A DNA stretch of 64,000 nt, from positions 62,001-126,000 of the forward strand of contig NZ_VLKH01000009.1 in the NCBI RefSeq assembly GCF_007830175.1, in the 5' to 3' direction. The position numbers and the translations under genes are program-made. Positions 10,527 through 19,179 of this stretch are shown here, piece after piece. This DNA is from Sedimentibacter saalensis. GTDB taxonomy: Bacteria > Bacillota > Clostridia > Tissierellales > Sedimentibacteraceae. Numbering within the stretch: the first letter of the stretch is position 1; the number at the start of each line of letters is the position of its first letter. The notes beneath the pieces were generated by a model that was not told where the DNA came from, searched no databases, and saw only the letters and a program-made list of their open reading frames with translations.

Positions 10527-11972
10527 TTAATAAGCTCTTGCAGCATATATCATGTGCTTTGCTTCCTTGCCGCATATGTGGCACTTGTCGCCTAAATTTT
10601 CCTGCTCAAAAGGAATGCATCTGATTGTTGCTCCTGTTTCTTCTTTCAGTTTGTCTTCACATTCTCTGCAGCCGCACCACATCATTTTTGCAAAACCAGG
10701 CTTGTTTGGAAGATCCTTTTTATACTGCTCGTAATCTTTCACAATGTATGTGTGAGCTTCTCTGTGTGCTTTAGCTTTTTCAAACATGTCTTTTTGCATT
10801 GTTTCAAGCATTGAAGACAGTGTTTCTTCTATGTTGTCCAGTGATATAGTTTCTTTTTCAAGCTTATCTCTTCTTACAGCCACAGCCTGATTGTTTTCAA
10901 TGTCTCTTGGTCCTATTTCAATACGGATTGGATATCCCTTCATTTCATATTGGTTGAATTTCCATCCTGGTGAATTTTCTGTGTCATCATCAAGCTCAAC
11001 TCTGATTCCTTTTGCTTTTAACTTGTCGAAAAGTTCATTTGATTTTTCCAGCACTCCTTCTTTTTTCTGAGCTATTGGAATAATAACAACCTGGACTGGT
11101 GCCATCTTTGGAGGAAGAACCAGACCTCTGTTGTCGGAGTGAACCATTATGAGTCCTCCTATAAGTCTTGTTGAAATACCCCATGATGTGTGGTATGGGA
11201 ATTCTTCCTTGCCTGTTCTTCCCTGGAATTTGATTTCAAAAGCCTTTGTAAAATGCTGGCCTAAGTTGTGTGATGTTCCTGCCTGAAGAGCCTGACCGTC
11301 ATGCATCAATGCTTCCATTGTGTATGTTGCATGAGCTCCTGCAAATTTTTCCTTTTCGCTTTTTTGTCCTACAACAACAGGCATTGCCATTAAATCTTCA
11401 GCAACCTGTCTATATATGTTAAGCATCTTGAGTGTTTCTTCTTGAGCTTCTTCTTCTGTTTCATGAAGTGTGTGACCTTCCTGCCATAAGAACTCTGAAG
11501 TTCTGAGGAATGGTCTTGTAGTTTTTTCCCATCTTACAACGCTGCACCACTGATTGTAAAGGTATGGCAGGTCTCTGTATGAACTGAGCCATTTCTTGTA
11601 CATGTGGCATATTATTGTTTCTGAAGTAGGTCTTATTACAAGTCTTTCTGCAAGTTCCTGACTTCCTCCGTGAGTAACCCATGCAACTTCAGGAGCGAAA
11701 CCTTCCACGTGCTCTTTTTCCTTTGTCAACAGACTTTCAGGAATCAAAAGAGGAAAATACATGTTCTTGTGCCCTGTAGCTTTGAACTTTTCATCTGCAT
11801 ATTCCTGAATTTTTTCCCACAAAGCATATCCGTAAGGTCTTATAACCATGAATCCCTTAACCGGTGAATAATCTACCAATTCATTTTTCAATATTACGTC
11901 TGTGTACCACCTGCTGAAGTCTTCTTCCATTGGCGTTATTTCTTTTACAAAATTCTTTTCTTGTTTAGCCAT
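10527..11972 (-). CDS. proS: Prolyl-tRNA synthetase, archaeal/eukaryote-like (ProS type 3)
   Basis: This class II synthetase charges tRNA-Pro. The 481-residue form starting [14 protein letters not shown] is chosen because AAAGGAG lies 5-6 bases before ATG 11972; an upstream in-frame ATG at 11987 lacks such a site. It has [14 protein letters not shown] (motif 1 region), [35 protein letters not shown] (motif 2) and [16 protein letters not shown] (motif 3). The C-terminus has a Cys-rich zinc-type end (CGCREC ... CHICG) and finishes with AARAY, the type 3 hallmark. The bacterial editing insertion is absent. It is preceded by a T-box leader. Confidence 0.96.
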   Translation of the reverse strand: MAKQEKNFVKEITPMEEDFSRWYTDVILKNELVDYSPVKGFMVIRPYGYALWEKIQEYADEKFKATGHKNMYFPLLIPESLLTKEKEHVEGFAPEVAWVTHGGSQELAERLVIRPTSETIICHMYKKWLSSYRDLPYLYNQWCSVVRWEKTTRPFLRTSEFLWQEGHTLHETEEEAQEETLKMLNIYRQVAEDLMAMPVVVGQKSEKEKFAGAHATYTMEALMHDGQALQAGTSHNLGQHFTKAFEIKFQGRTGKEEFPYHTSWGISTRLIGGLIMVHSDNRGLVLPPKMAPVQVVIIPIAQKKEGVLEKSNELFDKLKAKGIRVELDDDTENSPGWKFNQYEMKGYPIRIEIGPRDIENNQAVAVRRDKLEKETISLDNIEETLSSMLETMQKDMFEKAKAHREAHTYIVKDYEQYKKDLPNKPGFAKMMWCGCRECEDKLKEETGATIRCIPFEQENLGDKCHICGKEAKHMIYAARAY

Positions 11973-11999
11973 AATTTCTCCTTTCATACACCTGCGTTA

Positions 12000-12262
12000 A
12001 TGTCCGCAGTCTCATTACAAATTTAAATTCCTTTTAAAATATAAAACCCGCCTCCATACAAGAGGCGGGTTAGTCCGCGGTACCACTCTAATTGCTTAAA
12101 TTATAAGCATCTCATTTAAATAAGGGTTTTGGCCCTTTGGGTTTTCCCAAAAACTCGGAGGCGGGTTCTCTACACAGAGGGACAAAAATCTTTCACCGGT
12201 GATTTTCTCTCTTGAGTCCATGTATAAATACTGATTCTCTTCATAGTCTAATATTCAACAAT
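12000..12262 (-). promoter_or_regulatory. T-box riboswitch leader of proS
   Basis: The T-box core AGAGTGGTACCGCGG reads on the minus strand at about 12075-12089. It is followed by a strong terminator, AACCCGCCTC (12045-12054) with GAGGCGGGTT (12062-12071). Uncharged tRNA-Pro should stabilise the antiterminator and permit proS transcription. The specifier codon could not be placed with confidence. An odd feature is that the leader holds another copy of the terminator 5' arm (plus-strand GGAGGCGGGTT at 12157-12167), which could also pair with the terminator 3' arm. Confidence 0.92.
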
Positions 12263-12269
12263 TAATATT

Positions 12270-12298
12270 ATAGTATATTAGTTTTTAATTTTTGTCAA
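12270..12298 (-). promoter_or_regulatory. Sigma-A-type promoter of the proS T-box leader
   Basis: On the minus strand, TTGACA (12293-12298) and TACTAT (12270-12275) are 17 bases apart. This places the RNA start just before the T-box leader. Confidence 0.6.
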
Positions 12299-12334
12299 CT
12301 TCAATTCATTATATTTTAAAATGAAAATGTTTCC

Positions 12335-12377
12335 TTGAAAATGTAATTCCATGAATGTATAATGTAATCAGTTACAT
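12335..12377 (+). promoter_or_regulatory. Promoter and palindromic operator of the 5'-nucleotidase gene
   Basis: TTGAAA (12335-12340), a 17-base spacer and TATAAT (12358-12363) form a near-ideal promoter. The perfect palindrome ATGTAA-TCAG-TTACAT (12362-12377) covers the expected start of transcription, a position suited to repression. Confidence 0.65.
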
Positions 12378-12399
12378 AATTTTACTTAGGAGGGAATTT

Positions 12400-14148
12400 A
12401 TGAAAAGAAAAGTATTGAGTTTGGTCATGATCAGTTTGCTGATTTTAAGCAGTTTCAGTTTTGCATTTGCAGCTGATGCTTCTACAACAATCACAATTTT
12501 TCATACCAATGACACTCATGCAAGACTTTTGAGCAACGACACAAACATCGGTTTTGCAAAAATTGCTACATTGGTTAAAGAAGCAAGGTTATCAGATCCA
12601 AACACCCTGTTGTTGGATGCGGGAGATACGCTTCACGGTATGCCTATAGTAAACATAAGCAAGGGTCAAAATGCAGTCAAAGTCCTTGAAGCGACAGGAT
12701 ATGATTACATGACTCTTGGAAACCACGACTTCAACTATGGACAGGAAAGACTTTTGGAACTCAAAAACATGAGCTCAGTTGGAATGTTGAGCGCAAATGT
12801 TCTTGACAAAGACGGCAAGTCACTGTTCACACCTTATGTAATTAAGGAAATCAACGGAGTAAAGGTTGGTATATTTGGACTTTCAACTCCGGAAACAGCG
12901 TACAAAACAAGCCCTGCAAATGTTGAAGGACTGACATTTGCTAACCCTGTTGAAACTGCTCAAAAAATTGTAAATGAAATCAAGGATCAGACAGATGTCA
13001 TCATAGGCATTGTACACCTTGGACTTGATGGAGGTTCTGAGTTCACTTCAGAAAGATTAGCAAAAGAAGTTGAAGGAATAGATGTATTAATTGACGGACA
13101 CAGCCACACGCTGCTTGAAAACGGTCAAGTTGTTAACAATACACTCATAGCTCAGACATTCGAACACGACAAAAATTTAGGAAAAGTAACAATTGAAGTA
13201 ACAGGCGGAAAAGTTGTGAACAAAACAGCAGCACTTATCAACGTAAGCAAGGTTGCTGAAGTTACCCCGGATCCTGAAGTTACAAAAATAATAGATGAAA
13301 TAAATGCTGAAAATGCAGAAGTATTTGCACAGGTTGTTGCAAAAACAGATGTATATCTTGACGGTGTAAGAGCAAATGTAAGAACAAGGGAAACAAACCT
13401 TGGAAACCTCTCAGCTGATGCTGTTAGAAAAGCTGCGGGTTCAGACATTGGTTTTGTTAACGGCGGAAATATAAGAGTTGATATTCAGCCTGGAGACATT
13501 ACATTTGGCAAGCTTGCTGAACTGTTCCCATTTGGAAACACAGTACAGGTTAAGAAAATCACAGGTGCAGACCTGTTAAAGGTTCTTGAAATATCAGTAC
13601 AGGCATATCCTGAAGCTCAGGGAGGATTTATGCAGGTAAGCGGAATGAGCTTTGAATTTGATCCTTCACAGCCTGCAGGTTCAAGAGTTGTGGGAGTTAA
13701 AGTAGGCGAAAGCGAACTTGATTTGTCAGCAGAATACACTGTTGCAATAAATGACTTCCTTGGAATAGGCGGAGACGGATATGAAGTTTTCAAGAACTAT
13801 CCTATTTACGGTGAAGTTGGAACTTATGAAGAAGTATTTGCAGATTATCTGAATACAAACGGAACTAAGGGAAGCGACGTTTCAGGAAGAATCACTGTTA
13901 AAGCAACAGCTCCTGCAGCAGAACCAACACCTGCTCCGGCACCTGTTGAGCCTGCTCCTGTTGTTGAGCCAGCACCAGCTCCTGCTCCTGCACAGACTGA
14001 AGTTTCATACATAGTTGTATCAGGAGATGTTTTGTGGAAAATAGCTGAAAAATACAACACTACATGGGAAGCTTTGGCTAAATACAACAATCTGAGCAAT
14101 CCGAACTTAATATTCCCGAACCAGGTAATAAAAGTACCGGCAAAGTAA
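12400..14148 (+). CDS. Secreted 5'-nucleotidase/2',3'-cyclic phosphodiesterase with C-terminal LysM
   Basis: This 582-residue exported enzyme likely scavenges extracellular nucleotides at the cell wall. The start at 12400 is chosen for AGGAGGG 6 bases upstream and a clean signal peptide (KRKVLSLVMISLLILSSF, cut near AFA-ADA). Domains in order: calcineurin-like metallophosphatase (TIFHTNDTHARL, DAGDTLHG, LGNHDFNYG, GHSHT); 5'-nucleotidase C-terminal substrate domain (NGGNIRVDI, IGGDGYEVF); a Pro/Ala-rich linker of about 35 residues; one LysM repeat (VSGDVLWKIAEKYNTTWEAL) for peptidoglycan binding. It has its own promoter and is monocistronic. Confidence 0.93.
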   Translation: MKRKVLSLVMISLLILSSFSFAFAADASTTITIFHTNDTHARLLSNDTNIGFAKIATLVKEARLSDPNTLLLDAGDTLHGMPIVNISKGQNAVKVLEATGYDYMTLGNHDFNYGQERLLELKNMSSVGMLSANVLDKDGKSLFTPYVIKEINGVKVGIFGLSTPETAYKTSPANVEGLTFANPVETAQKIVNEIKDQTDVIIGIVHLGLDGGSEFTSERLAKEVEGIDVLIDGHSHTLLENGQVVNNTLIAQTFEHDKNLGKVTIEVTGGKVVNKTAALINVSKVAEVTPDPEVTKIIDEINAENAEVFAQVVAKTDVYLDGVRANVRTRETNLGNLSADAVRKAAGSDIGFVNGGNIRVDIQPGDITFGKLAELFPFGNTVQVKKITGADLLKVLEISVQAYPEAQGGFMQVSGMSFEFDPSQPAGSRVVGVKVGESELDLSAEYTVAINDFLGIGGDGYEVFKNYPIYGEVGTYEEVFADYLNTNGTKGSDVSGRITVKATAPAAEPTPAPAPVEPAPVVEPAPAPAPAQTEVSYIVVSGDVLWKIAEKYNTTWEALAKYNNLSNPNLIFPNQVIKVPAK

Positions 14149-14151
14149 AAA

Positions 14152-14184
14152 ATGAAGAATTAAGAGTTAAGAATTAAGAATTAA
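14152..14184 (+). repeat. GAATTAAG-rich 3'-UTR repeat after the nucleotidase stop
   Basis: Tandem GAAGAATTAAGAGTTAAG-like units begin four bases after the stop codon. The same sequence, always in the sense of the gene, follows the stops of five other genes in the window (stops at 14445, 29590, 29698, 42183 and 44549). Confidence 0.75.
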
Positions 14185-14188
14185 ATGA

Positions 14189-14376
14189 AAACATCCGTTG
14201 ATAAAATCAACGGATGTTTGTTTTTATGAAAAAATAAATTGTTGACGTTGTCATTCTGAGGGCGACACGTAATAATCTCATGTTTTCAATAAAGATGAGA
14301 TCCTTCACTATCGTTCAGGATGACAGCGTCAGGGTTTATCAGTAGTCTGACATTAGTTAATAAAATTAACAGATGT
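14189..14376 (+). repeat. Dispersed palindromic repeat, copy B, between two versions of a terminator hairpin
   Basis: The first hairpin, ACATCCGTTGAT (14191-14202) with ATCAACGGATGT (14206-14217) and a T-rich tail, ends the nucleotidase transcript. The repeat core is 14250-14324 (GTCATTCTGAG to CAGGATGAC), and shared flank extends to 14348. A decayed second hairpin of the same design, with GTTAAT (14356-14361) and ATTAAC (14365-14370), follows. Confidence 0.8.
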
Positions 14377-14418
14377 ATATTTTAGTTCTATATGTTTAAC
14401 CTTCAAGGTTAAACTAAT

Positions 14419-14444
14419 AATTCTTCACTCTTCATTCTTCACTC
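14419..14444 (-). repeat. GAATTAAG/GAGTGAAG-rich 3'-UTR repeat after the metallophosphoesterase stop
   Basis: Read on the minus strand directly past the stop, the sequence is AATTAAGAGTGAAGAATGAA and onwards, the same sense-oriented repeat as at 14152. No clear hairpin follows. Confidence 0.65.
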
Positions 14445-15275
14445 TTAATTGTGATTACCCTTCAGGGTAATAACCGTCAGTTCCGGAGCTGCCATGAAGC
14501 GCATTGGAATTGTTGAAGTCCCAAGACCTATGTTCACATAAACCTTTGTTTGTCTAAAATTTTCAAAATCATAAAATCCCCTCACATATTTTTCTCCAAG
14601 GCTGGGCAAGTAGTTTGCGAAAGGAAGATTAACCTGTCCCCCATGGCTGTGTCCAGCTAACAATAAATCTATGCTGTATTCAAGCAGTCTATCAGCTACA
14701 TCCGGTTCATGACTGAGCACTATGTTGTACATGTCTTTATCCATGTTTCCTGAAATTACTGCAGGTTCATATTCTCCAAATATTGAATCATCCATTCCGA
14801 TGAAGTTTATGTTGTACTGGGGAAGTTCTTCTTTTTCGTTTATTAGCAGCTTGAAGCCGCTTTTTTCCATTATTTCCTTGTAGACTTTTTCTGCTCCGCC
14901 GCCATAATCGTGATTTCCGTAGACAGCATATTTTATGGGGGCATTTATTGAGCCTAAGATTTCCCAAATTTCATGAATATTTTCCTTGTTTTCATAATTG
15001 TTAAATTGGTCAATGAGATCTCCTGTGAAAACAACTATGTCTGGGTTTTCCTCATTTATCTTATCTATTGCGTTATTCAGATCATCAATGTCAAAATATT
15101 CAGAAATATGTGTATCTGAAAACTGCAGTATTTTTATTTCATCGTTTTTTAAATAATCTGTGTTGATTGTTTCATAGCGCACAGTCAGAAGCTCCGGCTC
15201 TATGAATCTTGCATATATGTAAATCATTATTAGAATTGTCATAAGTATTGATAATACACTCAAAAATTTTTTCAC
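14445..15275 (-). CDS. Membrane-anchored metallophosphoesterase (YkuE-like)
   Basis: This 276-residue protein has an uncleaved N-terminal anchor (FLSVLSILMTILIMIYIYA) and a calcineurin-like phosphoesterase fold outside the cell. The metal motifs are in order: FSDTHISEY, VVFTGDLID, YGNHDYGG, VLSHEPD and LAGHSHGGQVNLP. Homologues such as YkuE act on cell-surface phospholipid or lipid-carrier substrates; the exact substrate here is unknown. It follows veg on the same strand but has a terminator between them. Start ATG 15275. Confidence 0.85.
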   Translation of the reverse strand: MKKFLSVLSILMTILIMIYIYARFIEPELLTVRYETINTDYLKNDEIKILQFSDTHISEYFDIDDLNNAIDKINEENPDIVVFTGDLIDQFNNYENKENIHEIWEILGSINAPIKYAVYGNHDYGGGAEKVYKEIMEKSGFKLLINEKEELPQYNINFIGMDDSIFGEYEPAVISGNMDKDMYNIVLSHEPDVADRLLEYSIDLLLAGHSHGGQVNLPFANYLPSLGEKYVRGFYDFENFRQTKVYVNIGLGTSTIPMRFMAAPELTVITLKGNHN

Positions 15276-15335
15276 TTTATACTCCTAGGAAAGTTTCAAT
15301 TTTTAGTATATCAAACTTCAACAATAAAATAAAGC

Positions 15336-15357
15336 GAAACTTAAATGTTTAAGTTTC
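15336..15357 (-). terminator. Terminator of veg
   Basis: GAAACTTAAA (15336-15345) pairs with TTTAAGTTTC (15348-15357) over a two-base gap. The minus strand continues into a T-rich run. It is placed just past the veg stop. Confidence 0.65.
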
Positions 15358-15366
15358 ACTTCAATG

Positions 15367-15624
15367 CTACACAATGCGAGTTTCATTCTCATTGCATATG
15401 AAGAGCTCAACGTAATTTGTCAATATATCAATATAGTTAAACGATACAACTCTTTTTAATCCTTTGCTTTCCACCCTTACGGTAAAAATAGACGGGTATG
15501 TTTCAGCTATAACCCCTTCGCTTATAAGAGGCTTGCTTTTGCCTTTTTTTATTTTGAATTTAACTTTCTGTCCTACACAGCCTTCAACAATTCCCTTTAC
15601 TCTTGTTACAGAACTCACTGTCAA
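15367..15624 (-). CDS. veg: Veg family protein
   Basis: This 85-residue small protein has the Veg fold pattern: RVKGIVEGCVGQKVKFKIKK, then GVIAETYPSIFTVRV and SFNYIDILTNYVEL. B. subtilis Veg influences biofilm matrix gene expression, but the molecular role of the family is poorly known. The start is TTG (15622-15624) with AGGTGA five bases upstream; no ATG fits. In many Clostridia veg lies just before ispE. Here ispE is nearby (17460) but on the other strand, with corA between them. Confidence 0.85.
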   Translation of the reverse strand: MTVSSVTRVKGIVEGCVGQKVKFKIKKGKSKPLISEGVIAETYPSIFTVRVESKGLKRVVSFNYIDILTNYVELFICNENETRIV

Positions 15625-15740
15625 AAAATCACCTTCTATACTATATTATATGAAAAGTGGTGAAATATAATTCATTTGCTTTTATCTTAACCATTTACAT
15701 AAAATTTATTCTATTTTTCTTTAATTTGCGTATAATTGTC

Positions 15741-15769
15741 TTGCAAAACAGATTAAAATAGACTATTAT
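15741..15769 (+). promoter_or_regulatory. Promoter of the corA leader
   Basis: TTGCAA (15741-15746) and TATTAT (15764-15769) are 17 bases apart. Transcription would begin near 15776, giving a leader of about 150 bases before corA. Confidence 0.5.
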
Positions 15770-15809
15770 AATAAAGGCAATTAATCATATAAAAAAGGAT
15801 GTGAAAGTA

Positions 15810-15899
15810 ATGGATGAGGTCCCTACGGTCAAGTCTATAAAATTGTTAAAAACAACTGAATACTTCTCTATTACTGATTTGATTTCAATTTGGCAATAG
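15810..15899 (+). CDS. Possible 29-residue leader peptide upstream of corA
   Basis: A short frame runs from ATG 15810 (GTG 15801 is in frame too) to TAG 15897. An AAGG site lies 11 bases upstream, rather far. Its stop codon lies inside the 3' arm of a perfect 9-bp hairpin, TTCTCTATT (15864-15872) with AATAGAGAA (15895-15903), located just before the corA ribosome site. Ribosomes finishing the peptide would melt the hairpin. Salmonella corA and mgtA have regulatory leader peptides, which is the only support from outside. The frame is tentative. Confidence 0.35.
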   Translation: MDEVPTVKSIKLLKTTEYFSITDLISIWQ

Positions 15900-15929
15900 A
15901 GAAAATCTATTATTAAATTGAGGTGAAAA

Positions 15930-16865
15930 ATGCTTGATATATTCAAAACCATTGACGACACTTTATTCAAGCTTGAAGAAATCGAGGACGGTGCTTGGAT
16001 CAACCTTGTAGAGCCAACTGCAGAAGAACTGGACAGAATCGAGGATGAGCTGGGTGTTGACAGAGATTACTTAAGAGCTGCTCTGGATGAGGAAGAAAGT
16101 GCACGTTTAGAAAGCGAAAACGATCAGGTTTTAATTTTAGTGGATACTCCATATGTCGAGAAAACGGATGATCATATTATTTATGAGACACTTCCTCTTG
16201 GAATTATAATAACTGAAAATAACATCATAACCGTATGCTTGAAAAATTCCATTGTACTGGATCAGTTTGAGAAAAATTCAATACGTACATTCTACACATA
16301 CAAAAAATACCGTTTTTTGTATCAGATATTGTATAAAAATGCTCAGAGGTATTTATTGTACCTGAGACAAATTGACAGGATGAGCAGTTTTATTGAAAAA
16401 CAGCTTCATGAATCAATGAAAAACAAAGAGCTGATTCAGCTTCTTGACCTAGAAAAATCATTGGTTTATATTACAACTTCCTTGAGGGCCAACCAGGTTG
16501 TGCTTGAAAAGATATTAAGAATCAACATCATCAAGAAATATTCCGAAGACGAGGATTTGCTTGAAGATGTTCTAATCGAAAATAAACAGGCCATAGAAAT
16601 GGCTAACATATACTCAGGAATATTAAGCGGTACCATGGATGCATTTGCTTCCATAATATCAAACAACCTGAACATAGTAATGAAACTATTGACTTCAATA
16701 ACAATATTGATGGCAATTCCGACCATGTTTTCAAGTTTCTTTGGAATGAACATGATAAATATGCCATTTGCAAACTCCCCTTTCGGATTCTGGATAATTC
16801 TTGGGGCGTCAGTAGTTTCTGCTGCTACAGTTGGTTTCATACTTGTGAAAAAGAATCTGTTTTAA
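15930..16865 (+). CDS. corA: CorA-family magnesium/divalent cation channel
   Basis: This 311-residue protein has a large acidic cytoplasmic domain (residues 1 to about 240) and a long stalk helix. Two C-terminal membrane helices are joined by the selectivity signature FGMNMINMP, the family GMN motif. It would form a pentameric Mg2+ (or Co2+/Ni2+) channel. GAGGTG lies before ATG 15930. The charged C-terminal tail is short (VKKNLF). A possible leader peptide and hairpin precede it, and a terminator follows. Confidence 0.93.
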   Translation: MLDIFKTIDDTLFKLEEIEDGAWINLVEPTAEELDRIEDELGVDRDYLRAALDEEESARLESENDQVLILVDTPYVEKTDDHIIYETLPLGIIITENNIITVCLKNSIVLDQFEKNSIRTFYTYKKYRFLYQILYKNAQRYLLYLRQIDRMSSFIEKQLHESMKNKELIQLLDLEKSLVYITTSLRANQVVLEKILRINIIKKYSEDEDLLEDVLIENKQAIEMANIYSGILSGTMDAFASIISNNLNIVMKLLTSITILMAIPTMFSSFFGMNMINMPFANSPFGFWIILGASVVSAATVGFILVKKNLF

Positions 16866-16887
16866 TTTAAATATTTCAAAAATTAAT

Positions 16888-16930
16888 AACACCCGATTTT
16901 CTGCAGTTACACACTAGAAAACCGGGTGTT
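16888..16930 (+). terminator. Terminator of corA
   Basis: AACACCCGATTTTCT (16888-16902) and AGAAAACCGGGTGTT (16916-16930) pair with one mismatch. ATTCTTTTAG follows. Confidence 0.75.
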
Positions 16931-16935
16931 ATTCT

Positions 16936-17459
16936 TTTAGCATTTCACTTTCTGTGTTTGGAGGACTCACCTCTTCCATTCATCTGTTGTTAACATTTGT
17001 TTTACATCATCCGATAATTTAATACCTCAACATTCAGGAAATTCAATTTGTTTTAAGTTTGTAAATAAACTACTTAAACTCATAATCTTTAATTGATATT
17101 AATCTTAATCTTTTGTGTAAATTTAAATATTTTTACTTTAAAGCCTAAATCTTGATTAAAAATCATTTAATTTTTGATCCAATAGCTTTATTTAAATTAA
17201 TTTTAAATCTAAACTGCCGATATTAATTTATATCTATTAAATCTTTACTAAATTTAAACCATTAACTTAATACTTAAAACCATGAATTTTATTGAAGCTA
17301 AATATTAGAAAATATGTAAAACATATGTTGTATTATATTTATACCCGACATTTTATTTTTTAAACATTGGTTTTGAAAAAATTGAAATTAATTTTAAATT
17401 CATTGTTAATAGATTGTGTTTGCTATATAATGTTCATATTATATTTATGTGAGGTTCCT
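16936..17459. other. Very A/T-rich spacer before ispE; no gene seen
   Basis: About 520 bases are dominated by TTTAAAT, AATTTAAA and TTAAT words, with no credible frame apart from an unneeded upstream extension of ispE. It may hold the ispE promoter. I find no hairpin of note and no repeat shared with elsewhere. Confidence 0.4.
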
Positions 17460-18329
17460 ATGTTGAAGTTGAAATCATATGCAAAAATAAACCTTTTTCT
17501 TGATATTGAAGGAAGGCGCCAAGACGGTTACCATCTTATAAAGACAGTGATGCAGTCAATCGACCTTTACGATGAAATTACCATTGATTCAATTGCTGAA
17601 GACAAAATAGAAATTGAATGCAGCAATCCTTTAATTCCAACAGACCAAAGAAACACTTGCTGGAAATCAGCTGATATTATAAAAACACTGTATAATATCA
17701 AGTACGGAGTTAAAATTAGAATCAAAAAGCAAATTCCATCAGAAGCTGGTCTAGCAGGAGGAAGCAGTAACTGCGCAGCTGTAATTGAGGGACTTAACAA
17801 ACTGTGGAGATTAAACATGTCCCAGGATGAAATGCTTAACATTGGACTAAAGGTTGGCGCTGATGTACCATTCTGCATTCTTGGAGGAACTTACCTTGCT
17901 GAAGGCATTGGTGAAAAATTAAGCAGGCTTAATGATTTTAAGTGGGAAAATATATTGATTATAAAACCTGATTTTTCAATGTCTACGGCATTTGTTTACA
18001 AAAATCTTCTTCCGCAGGATTACAATTCATTCAAAGAAAACAAAATAATTGAATTTATAAACTCCGGTGAATTTTACAATGCTGCAATATCGACTTCAAA
18101 CACCCTTGAAAAAGTTGTTGAAAAATTTCATCCTGAAATTAAAGATATTATTAACTTATTGCTTGAAAATAAGGCTGTAGCAGCACGAATGACAGGAAGC
18201 GGCTCAGCAGTACTTGGTTTTTTTGAAAGCGAACAAAGTCTAGAAGAAGCATATAATAACATTGTAAAAGAATTTCCCCATACATTTAAAACAAAAACAA
18301 CTCTAAAAGGCATCGAAATTTGTGATTAA
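17460..18329 (+). CDS. ispE: 4-diphosphocytidyl-2-C-methyl-D-erythritol kinase
   Basis: This 289-residue GHMP kinase of the non-mevalonate (MEP) isoprenoid pathway phosphorylates CDP-methylerythritol at the 2-position. Motifs: SYAKINLFLDIEGRRQDGYH at the N-terminus, the glycine-rich ATP loop PSEAGLAGGSSNCAAV, GADVPFCILGGT, and ARMTGSGSAVLGFF at the C-terminus. The start at 17460 is chosen for GAGGT six bases upstream and its match to the family N-terminus; the open frame runs 31 codons further up without support. Confidence 0.96.
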   Translation: MLKLKSYAKINLFLDIEGRRQDGYHLIKTVMQSIDLYDEITIDSIAEDKIEIECSNPLIPTDQRNTCWKSADIIKTLYNIKYGVKIRIKKQIPSEAGLAGGSSNCAAVIEGLNKLWRLNMSQDEMLNIGLKVGADVPFCILGGTYLAEGIGEKLSRLNDFKWENILIIKPDFSMSTAFVYKNLLPQDYNSFKENKIIEFINSGEFYNAAISTSNTLEKVVEKFHPEIKDIINLLLENKAVAARMTGSGSAVLGFFESEQSLEEAYNNIVKEFPHTFKTKTTLKGIEICD

Positions 18330-18377
18330 ATTGTTGCGGTATGGGTATTAGCTTAATGACGAATGCGAGGGATGTAT

Positions 18378-18914
18378 ATGAAAAAAATCATAATTTTAGC
18401 ACTAATAATAGCTTTAATTGCTTCAGGATGCTCCGAAAAAAATGAGACTGAAGAAAATAAAAACACGAGCACTCAAAAACAGGAAAATCCACAGACTTCC
18501 GAAGATGCAATAATAGCCCCCGATTTTGAACTTGAATCTCTGGACGGCACGACAATTAAACTCAGTGAAATGAGAGACAAAAATGTAATAATAAATTTCT
18601 GGGCTACATGGTGCGGGTACTGCGTTATTGAAATGCCTGACCTTCAAAAACTTCAAGAAACATATAAGGACGATTTGCTCGTTTTAACTGTGAATGTTGG
18701 TGAGTCAAAAGAAATTGTTCAGAAGTTCATGGAAGAAAACAACTTAAATCTAACTGTAGTACTGGATAAGGACATGGCTGTGTCGAACAATTACGGCATA
18801 CGCTCATATCCTACAACAATTGCAGTAAATAAAAAGGGAGAAGCCGTAAGAGGTTATGTAGGAATGCTTACTTACGAACAGATGGAACTTCTTTACGATT
18901 ATTTTGAAGAATAA
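18378..18914 (+). CDS. TlpA/ResA-like thiol-disulfide lipoprotein
   Basis: This 178-residue lipoprotein has the signal KKIIILALIIALIASGC (lipid-modified Cys), a Glu/Asn/Gln-rich linker, then a thioredoxin fold: APDFELESLDG, FWATWCGYCVIEMP (active-site WCGYC), and the cis-Pro motif YGIRSYPTTIAV. It would act outside the membrane as a thiol-disulfide oxidoreductase. The start is set by GAGGGATGT before ATG 18378. It follows ispE by 48 bases but is unrelated in function. No partner CcdA is in the window. Confidence 0.9.
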   Translation: MKKIIILALIIALIASGCSEKNETEENKNTSTQKQENPQTSEDAIIAPDFELESLDGTTIKLSEMRDKNVIINFWATWCGYCVIEMPDLQKLQETYKDDLLVLTVNVGESKEIVQKFMEENNLNLTVVLDKDMAVSNNYGIRSYPTTIAVNKKGEAVRGYVGMLTYEQMELLYDYFEE

Positions 18915-18950
18915 CATGACTATTGATTACAACATAATTTTTCACAAAAT

Positions 18951-19115
18951 GTAAGGGCGGATCTTGTGGACGTCACTGAAAAAGTCCTTCCTGTCATCCT
19001 GAACGATAGTGAAGGATCTCATCTTTGTTGAAAATATGAGATTCTTCGGCTATGCCTCAGAATGACAGTGAATAAATGTATAGTTTTTCAGTGGCCTCAT
19101 CTTGTGTCCGCCCGT
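18951..19115 (+). repeat. G/C-rich hairpin repeat (family 2) split by an inserted MITE
   Basis: The ends GTAAGGGCGGATCTTGTG (18951-18968) and ATCTTGTGTCCGCCCG (19099-19114) join into an intact family-2 hairpin, GGGCGGA/TCCGCCC, if the insert is removed. Confidence 0.8.
18969..19098. mobile_element. 130-bp MITE-like insertion with 8-bp target duplication, carrying copy C of palindromic repeat 1
   Basis: The termini are GACGTCACTGAAAAAGTC and, inverted at the other end, GAGGCCACTGAAAAACTA. The 8-bp ATCTTGTG occurs on both sides (18961-18968 and 19099-19106). The inside is the 74-bp repeat-1 core (18993-19066, GTCATCCTGA to CAGAATGAC). There is no coding capacity, so mobilisation would need a transposase encoded elsewhere. 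Confidence 0.8.
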
Positions 19116-19179
19116 ATTATTAAACTCAACCCTACATCATTGAAACAACTTTGTTATGAGACTGACATGGCTATGCATG

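Noticed and set aside
17367..17459. N-terminal extension of IspE from the upstream start
   Set aside because: IspE homologues begin at the SYAKINLFL segment, and the ribosome site supports the start at 17460.
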